NCBI GenBank assembly: GCA_035717365.1
Contig: DASTIS010000241.1
Span: 1 to 27,862, forward strand
Origin: 66-474 sp035717365
GTDB taxonomy: Bacteria; Pseudomonadota; Gammaproteobacteria; Xanthomonadales; Rhodanobacteraceae
Length of the DNA: 27,862 nt
Reading direction: 5' to 3'
Shown here: piece by piece, positions 21,754-27,862 of the stretch
Layout: the number at the start of each line of letters is the position of its first letter
How positions within the stretch are numbered: position 1 is the first letter of the stretch
Notes under the pieces: model-generated
What the model saw: only the letters and a program-made list of their open reading frames with translations
What the model was told of the DNA's origin: nothing
The model's database searches: none
Made by a program: the position numbers and the translations under genes

Positions 21754-22871
21754 GCGGCGGCCCCGGCGGTCCCGCGCGGCTTGCGTGAAGCATATTGCCT
21801 GGCGAACACCCAGACCGCGCCGAGGAACACCGGTACCAGCACCCACCACATCCCGGCGGCCGCAGGCAACTTGCCGTTGGCGATCGAAAACCGCGCCAAC
21901 GTCATCAGGTTCACGATCACGAGGTACGCCAGCACCGCGATCAGGATGCGGCCCACCGGTGAGCTGCGCGGAGCTTGCCGCGCCATCGGCAACGCCAGCA
22001 TCGCCAGCGCCAGGAGCCCGAACGGAATCGCGATCCGCCACTGCAATTCGGCGCGTGCGGCGGGATCGTCATCGCCAACGAGCGACGCCGTGGTCCGCAG
22101 GCTTTCGGAGTCGTTTGCGCCGCTGTCGTCCGCCGGTTGCGACAACGCGATGTCGTTGCGCTCGAATTTCATCAGCCGCCAGTTGTCCTGGCCGAGGTGA
22201 ATGTCGTAACGATGCCCGTCGTGCAGCGCAACGAACCGGTTGTCTTCCTGCGCCTCGTGGAACAGGTCGCCGTGGTTGGCGGTGATCACGCTGATGGTGA
22301 CCGTGCCGTCCTTGTCGGTTTGTTCGCTCGAAACGAACAGTTTGCCGAGCCGCGTGCCGTCCGGGCTTACGCTGTTGGCGAACAGGATGCCGCCGCGTCC
22401 CGGAAGGCTCGTGAATTGACCCGCCTCCAGCCCCGCCGCGATCACCGAGCGATTGGCCTGGACGATCTCGGCATTGGATGCGCGGGCCGCGAGCGGTCCC
22501 AGCCACAGCGAAACGACTGCCACCACGATCGCCGTGCCGACCGCGAAGATGGCGGCGGGCTTCAGCAGGCCTTTCGGACCGAAGCCCGAGGCCGACAGCA
22601 CGTGCATCTCGCTGTCGCGGTACATCCGCCCCAGCGCCAGCAGGATGCCCAGGAACATCGCCATCGGCAGCAGCGCCTGCAGGGTGTTGACCAGGTTCAG
22701 GCCCAGCACCGTGAACATCACGGTGCCGGGCAACTGGCCGGTCGCAACCCTGTTGACGATGTCCGCGAAGGTGCCGCCGGTGAAAATCACCAGCAGCACC
22801 ACGATGGCCGCGACGGTGCCGAACAGGAATTCGCGCAGGATGTAGCGGTCGAGGATGGAAAGGCGCGGCAT
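21750..22871 (-). CDS. lptF: LPS export ABC transporter permease LptF
   Basis: Partner of LptG in the LPS extractor. 373 aa. N-terminal segments with LDRYILREFLFGTVAAIVVL, LGLNLVNTLQALLPMAMFLGI and the coupling region RMYRDSEMHVLSASGFGPKG; a periplasmic beta-jellyroll domain in the middle (GRGGILFANSVSPDG, DNRFVALHDGHRYD); C-terminal segments with ELQWRIAIPFGLLALAMLAL and a last pair ending VWVFARQYASRKP. Start ATG 22871; no clear ribosome site. Divergent from pepA with 79 bp between the starts, the usual lptF/pepA arrangement in Gammaproteobacteria. Short promoter elements could not be called there with confidence. Confidence 0.95.
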   Translation of the reverse strand: MPRLSILDRYILREFLFGTVAAIVVLLVIFTGGTFADIVNRVATGQLPGTVMFTVLGLNLVNTLQALLPMAMFLGILLALGRMYRDSEMHVLSASGFGPKGLLKPAAIFAVGTAIVVAVVSLWLGPLAARASNAEIVQANRSVIAAGLEAGQFTSLPGRGGILFANSVSPDGTRLGKLFVSSEQTDKDGTVTISVITANHGDLFHEAQEDNRFVALHDGHRYDIHLGQDNWRLMKFERNDIALSQPADDSGANDSESLRTTASLVGDDDPAARAELQWRIAIPFGLLALAMLALPMARQAPRSSPVGRILIAVLAYLVIVNLMTLARFSIANGKLPAAAGMWWVLVPVFLGAVWVFARQYASRKPRGTAGAAA

Positions 22872-22950
22872 CGGCTAGACTGGCGGGCTTTGCAGACCGC
22901 AAGTGTAGTGGCACGCGTTGGTCTGCCCGGACATCGAGGGTTCAATCGCC

Positions 22951-24441
22951 ATGCTTGAATTCAGCCTGAGTTCCGCCGCCGCCGAAGCCGCGAACACACC
23001 CTGCGCCGTGGTGGGCGTGTTCGAGGAAGCGCCGTCGCCCGCCGCCGCGGCGATCGATGCCGCCAGTGGCGGGGTGGTGGCGCGCTTGCGGGAGTCCGGC
23101 GATTTCACCGGCAAGGCCGGTACCGCGCTGGTGCTGCACGGGCTTGCGGGTGTCGCGGCGTCGCGCGTCATGCTGGTGGGGTTGGGTTCCGAAGACGAGT
23201 TCGATGGGCACGCGTTTCAACGCGCGTGCAACGAAGCCGGGAAGGCACTCAAGCACATGCCTGTCCCGGCCGCCTGCACGTGGTTGTCGCAGCTCGACGT
23301 GCAAGGACGCGACATCGACTGGCGCGTGCGCACCTGCGCCTTGGCGATCGACCATGCCTGTTTTCGCTACACCGCTACCCGCAAGCCTTCCAATGGCGAT
23401 GCCCTGCGGCTGGAGAAACTGGAAATCGCCGCCGGCACCGACGCGCAGCGCGGACTCGAACAGGCGCGCGCCATCGCGCGCGGCGTCGCGTTCGCGCGCG
23501 AACTGGGCTGCCTGCCACCCAACCTGTGCACGCCGACCCACATCGCCGCGCAGGCGAAGACGATCGCCGACGAGCACCCGGGCGTGACGCTGGAAGTGCT
23601 CGAACGCGAAGACATGCAGAAGCTCGACATGGGCGCGCTGCTGGCGGTGTCGTCCGGTGCCGTGACGCCGCCCAAGCTGATCGTGCTGCAGTACAACGGC
23701 GGCGGCGACGCCAGACCCCATGCGTTGGTCGGCAAGGGCGTGACCTTCGACACCGGCGGCATGAACCTCAAACCGACCGGTTCCATGGAAGAGATGAAAT
23801 ACGACATGTGCGGAGCGGCCGGCGTGCTCGGCGCGTTTCTCGCCGCGGTCGAGATGAAGCTGCCCGTCAACCTCGTGTGCGTGGTGCCCTCGGTCGAGAA
23901 CATGCCCGACGGTGCAAGCTATCGCCCCAGCGACGTGCTGCACACCCACGCCGGTATCAGCGTCGAAGTCCTGAATACCGATGCCGAGGGACGCCTGATC
24001 CTGTGCGACGCGCTGTCGTACGCGTGCAAGCGCTTCCAGCCGCAGGCGCTGGTCGATGCGGCGACGCTGACCGGCGCCTGCGTGATCGCGCTTGGCGCGC
24101 ACGCCTCGGGCCTGTTCAGCGCCGACGACGAACTGGCTGACGAACTGCTCGCCGCCGGAACCGCATCGCTGGATCGCGCGTGGCGCCTGCCGTTGTGGAG
24201 CGACTACAGGAATCAACTGGAATCGGCGTTCGCCGACATCGCCAATGTCGGCGGCAAGAGCGCCGGCGCGATCACCGCCGCGCTGTTCCTGTCGCGCTTC
24301 ACCAAGGGTACGTGCTGGGCGCATCTGGACGTTGCGGGGACGGCGTGGATTTCCGGACGCAAGGGTTATGCCACCGGACGACCGGTCCCGCTGCTGTCAC
24401 AGTGGCTGATCGACCGCGCCGGTGACGCGCTGCCGGAGTAG
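22951..24441 (+). CDS. pepA: leucyl aminopeptidase (cytosol aminopeptidase, M17)
   Basis: Two-metal exopeptidase that removes N-terminal residues from peptides. 496 aa. All metal and catalytic residues are at E. coli PepA positions minus 8: K262, D267, K274, D285, D344, E346 and R348. The signature NTDAEGRL is at 342–349 and GKGVTFDTGGMNLKP at 261–275. Start ATG 22951 has GAGGG 10 nt upstream; the longer frame to 22918 lacks family similarity. In many Gammaproteobacteria holC and valS follow; here a hairpin and a convergent sensor kinase follow instead. Its activity would free amino acids from the peptides that the POT transporters import, a metabolic link only. Confidence 0.96.
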   Translation: MLEFSLSSAAAEAANTPCAVVGVFEEAPSPAAAAIDAASGGVVARLRESGDFTGKAGTALVLHGLAGVAASRVMLVGLGSEDEFDGHAFQRACNEAGKALKHMPVPAACTWLSQLDVQGRDIDWRVRTCALAIDHACFRYTATRKPSNGDALRLEKLEIAAGTDAQRGLEQARAIARGVAFARELGCLPPNLCTPTHIAAQAKTIADEHPGVTLEVLEREDMQKLDMGALLAVSSGAVTPPKLIVLQYNGGGDARPHALVGKGVTFDTGGMNLKPTGSMEEMKYDMCGAAGVLGAFLAAVEMKLPVNLVCVVPSVENMPDGASYRPSDVLHTHAGISVEVLNTDAEGRLILCDALSYACKRFQPQALVDAATLTGACVIALGAHASGLFSADDELADELLAAGTASLDRAWRLPLWSDYRNQLESAFADIANVGGKSAGAITAALFLSRFTKGTCWAHLDVAGTAWISGRKGYATGRPVPLLSQWLIDRAGDALPE

Positions 24442-24452
24442 TGCGACGTCGC

Positions 24453-24471
24453 GGTGGCGCGGTGCGCCACC
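24453..24471 (+). terminator. likely terminator hairpin of pepA
   Basis: Perfect 8-bp stem with a 3-nt loop (GGTGGCGC-GGT-GCGCCACC), 11 nt after the pepA stop, followed by a pyrimidine run TTCCTCTC. The run contains few T residues, so efficiency is uncertain. Confidence 0.5.
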
Positions 24472-24487
24472 TTCCTCTCAATCCACC

Positions 24488-24528
24488 CCATCCGGTGCTG
24501 CGCGCCACCCTCCCCCGGCGGGAAGGGT
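24488..24528. repeat. diverged copy of the aroB-type repeat between pepA and the sensor kinase
   Basis: CCATCCGGTGCTGCGCGCC followed by the palindrome ACCCTCCCC…GGGAAGGGT (24507–24528, one mismatch). The order and spacing resemble the element inside aroB at 16802–16850. It lies 4 nt from the kinase stop codon and may also end that transcript. Confidence 0.5.
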
Positions 24529-24532
24529 CTGG

Positions 24533-27500
24533 TTACGCTGTTTGCAACGCGCCTGCAATCGCCTCGCGCAAATCAGCCGGCAGCACCGGTTTCCGCAGGC
24601 ACGCGCTCATCCCGGCGTCGCGTGCGCGTTCGTCCTCGTCGCCGTGGGCGCTCGCGGTCAGCGCGATGATCGGCGCGATCACGCCGCGTTGCCGCAACAA
24701 TACGGCCAGCTCGCAACCGTCCATGCCCGGCAGGTCGAAATCGAACACCATGGCGTCGAAGCCGCCGGCCGCGTCGATCTCGGACAGTGCCGCCAGCGCC
24801 TGGGGCACCAGCTTCACCCGGTAGCCGAAGGTTTCGATCAGGCCGGCGATCGCCTCGCCTGCCACCGGATCGTCCTCGACCAGCAGTACGCGTTGTTGCA
24901 TGGATGCGGCGGCGTTGGTGTCTGCGTGCGACCCGGCGCCCCTCGGCGCCCCGATCGCCTGCGCAGGGGTTGACGGGTGCGATGGCGCAGCGGCCGTGCC
25001 GGATGGCTCGACGGCGTGCAATGGGAGTCGCACACTGAAGGTGCTGCCGCATGCGGGGGCCGACTGGACGACGATGCGGCCGCCCATCAGGTTCACGAGT
25101 TCGCGGCTGATGGCCAGACCGAGCCCACTGCCGCGCTGCTGGCGTCCGTGTTCGGCCTGCTCGAAGCGCTGGAAGATGCGCGCGCATTCCTCCGGCGTCA
25201 TGCCTGGACCGTTGTCGATCACGCGGTACACGATGCCGTCGTCGTCACGCTCCAGCTTCAGGATGACCCAGCCCTCGGTGGTGAACTTCAACGCATTGTG
25301 GGTGAGGTTGAACAGGATCTGTTGGACCCGCAGCGCGTCGCCGCGCACCGTACGCGGTACATCCGGTGCGACTTCGACATCGATGCGGAGGCGTTTCTGG
25401 GCCGCGAGCCCCGCGTCGGCCACCGCGACTTCGCGCAGGATCGCCGCGGGATCGAACGGCGCGGGATTGAGTTCCAGGCGGCCCGCCTCGATGCGCGCCA
25501 CATCGAGCGCGTCGTTGACCTGCCGCAGCAACAGGGTGCCCGAGCGCCGGATCGCATCGGCGTACTGGTGTTGTCGCTCGTTGAGCGAGGTGTGCGACAG
25601 CAGTTCGGTCATGCCCAGCACGCCGGTCAACGGCGTGCGGATTTCGTGGGCCATGTTGGCGAGGAAACGCGATTTCGCCGCGTTGGCCTGCTCGGCAATG
25701 TGCTGGCGTTCCTCGCTCAGCGCGAGCCGGTGTCGTTGGCGGATGCGCCGGCGCACGGTCGACAGGACCAGGACGGCGATCGCGGCCGCGGCCAGCGCAT
25801 AGGCCGTCCATGCCCAGGGCGTCGTCCAGGGCGGTGCAGCAACCTGCAACGTGAACGCCGTGAGTGCCGCGCTCCAGGGCCCGTCACCGGTTCGCCCGCT
25901 GACCAGCAGCCGATAGTGACCGGGTTCGAGTACCGAGAATTCACGCACGTTGCGGTGGCCCGTCCCGATCCAGCCCGGATCGAATCCCTGCAGCCGGAAG
26001 CGGTAGCGGTTTCGTTCGGGGTCGACGAACGACAGCACCTGGGCGGTGGCGGTCACTTCGCGATCACGCCAGTCCAGTTCGATGGGGCGCGTGGGATCGA
26101 GTTTCTGCAGACGCCCATCGCGATGTACGGTCACGGACTCCAGCACGACCCTCGGCGTGGCGGTGTATTTCGGCAACTGGTCAACGCGAATACCGATCAG
26201 ACCCGCCAGGCTCCCGGCGAACAGCTGCCCGCGACCGACTGCGAGCAAGGCATTGCCGGTGAAATCCGTGGTCGCGAGGCCTTCCGCCGTGGCGAATGCG
26301 TGCAGCCGGTCGTCGTTCGGGCTGTAGACCAGCAGACTGCGTGGACCGAGTGCAAACACGCGGCCGCGCGGTCCGACCTCCAGCCCGAGGATGCTGGTGT
26401 CCGGCCAGCCGGCATCCCTGCCGGTTTCATGCACCAGCGTTGCGCGACCATCGTGGAGGCGGTATTGCTGCAGGCGGTTGTCGCGCGCGACCCAGAGCGC
26501 GTCGTCGGGCCCGAAGGCGAACGCGAGCACGCTGCCGGATGCGACACCGGGCACCAAAGCAAACCGCGTGGCGTGCGGCGCGAGGCGGGCGAGCCCTGCC
26601 TTGCTGGCTGCCCAGACGGCGCCGTCGGCCGCTTCGCGCAGTTGCGCGATTTCCAGCGCGCCTTCGCCGCCACTCGGCGGTGCGAGGGGCCGGAGCACGC
26701 GACCGCGGACATCCACGCGGAATACCCCGGTTCCCACGCCGGCGCAGTAGATCGTTCCGTCGCGCGCGGCCAATAGCCGCCAGACACCGTGGCGCAGCGC
26801 CGCGTCGCCTTGGGCGATCGGTTGCAGCGTGTGCCCGTCCCAGGCGAACAATCCCTTGCGGCTTCCGATCCACAGGCGGCCGGACGGATCACCCGCCAGC
26901 GCCGAAATCGACATGTGGTCGAGTCCGGGAACACGGACGTGCCGCACGGCACCGGTTACCGGGTCGATCCGGTCGAGCATCCGTGCGCCGCCCACCCACA
27001 GGGTATGGTCGTTGGCCAATGCGAGGGCCCGGACACGGTCGGTGGCCAGACTTTCCGGGTTGCCCGGGACATGGCGAAACATGCTGAACGCGCGCCACTG
27101 CGGCGGCAGGTAGGCGAGCCCGCCATCCATGAGCGCGACCCACAAGCCGCCCTCGTGATCGCGGAACAGGCCATCCGGCAGGTGGCCGGGCAGACTGCCT
27201 TTGACTCCGGGGATCGGTGTGTCGTGGCGGACCGTGCCGTCGGCGCCGATGCGCACCAGGCCGCCGCGTTGGGCGATCCACAGGCCGCCATCGGGTTCGC
27301 GCAGGCTGGCGAGGGCTCCGCCGGGCGGACCGATCGCCTTGGCGTGGCCGGAGGCGTCGACGTGGAACAATCCGGCGCTGGTGGCAGCGTCCACGCCGTC
27401 TCCGGCGTTGCGCACCTGCCAGACAGTCGGCCGCGCGTTGGGGCCGGGCAACGCGATCGGACGGATGTGCCCCTGCGCATCCATCCGGTCGAGGCCGGCA

Positions 27501-27862
27501 TCGGTACCGATCCACAGTCCGCCGTCGTCGGCAGGGGCCAGCGTGATGACGGTGTCCGAAGCGAGGCTGGCAGGGTCGCCGTCGCGGTGGCGCAAGTGGG
27601 TGAAACCCTTGCCGTCGGCGTCCAGTCGATTCAGGCCACCCGCGTAAACGCCGACCCAGATCGTCCCCGCGCGGTCCTGGGCGATGGCCAACACGTCGTT
27701 GTCGGAGAGGCTGCCTGCCTGACCCGGGTCGTGCATCCAGTGACGAAAGCCGTCGGTGTCCGGGTCGTACCGGTTCAGGCCGGTGCCTTCGCCGCCGACC
27801 CACAAGCGCCCGTCGCGATCGACCAGCAGGGCCGAGACGTCGTTGGCCGGCAACGACGCGGG
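24533..27862 (-). CDS. hybrid two-component sensor kinase with beta-propeller sensor (N-terminus off right edge)
   Basis: 1109 residues visible; the frame stays open to the window edge, so the start and any signal peptide are missing. Order: about 12 Reg_prop blades (LWVGGEGTGLNRYD, IWVGVYAGGLNRLD, LWIGTDAGLDRMD, and so on) to about residue 560; a Y_Y_Y domain (about 595–672, NRYRFRLQGFDPGW); one TM segment (about 685–704); HisKA with phospho-His 739 (MAHEIRTPLTG); HATPase with N-box NLTHNALKF near 854, DNGPGM and GSGLGLA; and a receiver (988–1105) with Asp 1041 in VFDFDLPGMDG, ALTAS and CLRKPV. There is no AraC-type output domain, so phosphate probably passes to a separate Hpt or regulator. 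Such propeller kinases typically sense extracellular polysaccharide or oligomers in the periplasm. Convergent with pepA. Confidence 0.93.
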   Translation of the reverse strand, partial: PASLPANDVSALLVDRDGRLWVGGEGTGLNRYDPDTDGFRHWMHDPGQAGSLSDNDVLAIAQDRAGTIWVGVYAGGLNRLDADGKGFTHLRHRDGDPASLASDTVITLAPADDGGLWIGTDAGLDRMDAQGHIRPIALPGPNARPTVWQVRNAGDGVDAATSAGLFHVDASGHAKAIGPPGGALASLREPDGGLWIAQRGGLVRIGADGTVRHDTPIPGVKGSLPGHLPDGLFRDHEGGLWVALMDGGLAYLPPQWRAFSMFRHVPGNPESLATDRVRALALANDHTLWVGGARMLDRIDPVTGAVRHVRVPGLDHMSISALAGDPSGRLWIGSRKGLFAWDGHTLQPIAQGDAALRHGVWRLLAARDGTIYCAGVGTGVFRVDVRGRVLRPLAPPSGGEGALEIAQLREAADGAVWAASKAGLARLAPHATRFALVPGVASGSVLAFAFGPDDALWVARDNRLQQYRLHDGRATLVHETGRDAGWPDTSILGLEVGPRGRVFALGPRSLLVYSPNDDRLHAFATAEGLATTDFTGNALLAVGRGQLFAGSLAGLIGIRVDQLPKYTATPRVVLESVTVHRDGRLQKLDPTRPIELDWRDREVTATAQVLSFVDPERNRYRFRLQGFDPGWIGTGHRNVREFSVLEPGHYRLLVSGRTGDGPWSAALTAFTLQVAAPPWTTPWAWTAYALAAAAIAVLVLSTVRRRIRQRHRLALSEERQHIAEQANAAKSRFLANMAHEIRTPLTGVLGMTELLSHTSLNERQHQYADAIRRSGTLLLRQVNDALDVARIEAGRLELNPAPFDPAAILREVAVADAGLAAQKRLRIDVEVAPDVPRTVRGDALRVQQILFNLTHNALKFTTEGWVILKLERDDDGIVYRVIDNGPGMTPEECARIFQRFEQAEHGRQQRGSGLGLAISRELVNLMGGRIVVQSAPACGSTFSVRLPLHAVEPSGTAAAPSHPSTPAQAIGAPRGAGSHADTNAAASMQQRVLLVEDDPVAGEAIAGLIETFGYRVKLVPQALAALSEIDAAGGFDAMVFDFDLPGMDGCELAVLLRQRGVIAPIIALTASAHGDEDERARDAGMSACLRKPVLPADLREAIAGALQTA

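Noticed and set aside
20491..22200. Plus-strand frame of 569 codons opposite lptG/lptF
   Set aside because: His/Gln/Arg-rich antisense of membrane-protein codons that begins in repeat DNA; no motif.
22872..22950. Sigma-70 promoter for pepA from TTGCAG and TGTAGT
   Set aside because: The two hexamers are only 8 bp apart, far from the needed 16–18 bp, so no promoter was called.
22942..24324. Minus-strand frame of 460 codons opposite pepA
   Set aside because: pepA has every metal ligand in place; the opposite frame is a composition artefact.

Overview
The window is a GC-rich chromosomal segment with housekeeping gene orders typical of the Xanthomonadales/Lysobacterales (Gammaproteobacteria): xerD–RDD–lptG–lptF–pepA, aroK–aroB–WGR protein–hemE, and a trpS of the lineage type. 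The tryptophan dioxygenase carries its catalytic residues at the same numbers as the Xanthomonas campestris enzyme. The lineage call is an inference from gene content; no rRNA or tRNA gene was recognised.

Left part (1–6073, minus strand): a co-directional run reading kynA, two POT/PTR-type transporters, hppD and hmgA (hmgA runs off the left edge). It looks like an aromatic amino-acid catabolic unit. Peptides would be imported, tryptophan opened by KynA, and tyrosine-derived 4-hydroxyphenylpyruvate passed through HppD and HmgA. The second transporter has lost the ExxER proton-coupling residues that the first one keeps.

6427–10136 (plus strand, divergent from kynA): E1-alpha, E1-beta and E2 of a 2-oxoacid dehydrogenase complex (pyruvate or branched-chain type). 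E3 is not in the window. Palindromic repeats separate every cistron. Convergent to this is a DUF5916/CBM9-like outer-membrane protein (10276–12516).

12602–18702 (minus strand): ilvE, then aroK–aroB (4-nt overlap), a small WGR-type protein, hemE (8-nt overlap), then trpS with an appended YegP/DUF1508-like C-terminal domain, and a small membrane protein coupled to trpS. AroB carries an extra 17-residue loop encoded by what looks like an intergenic palindromic repeat that landed in frame inside the gene. This is the most unusual observation in the window.

18962–24441: xerD (minus) and an RDD membrane protein (plus) are divergent. lptG and lptF (minus, 4-nt overlap) are divergent from pepA (plus). 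The usual holC–valS neighbours do not follow pepA; instead a large hybrid sensor kinase (beta-propeller, Y_Y_Y, HisKA, HATPase, receiver) runs off the right edge.

The non-coding DNA is dominated by several families of short palindromic repeats (REP-like pairs, composite 100–120-bp inverted repeats, GGGGAGG-type hairpins). I found no CRISPR array, transposase, prophage or clearly novel multi-gene system. The interest lies in repeat–gene interactions and in domain or motif deviations of otherwise known families.
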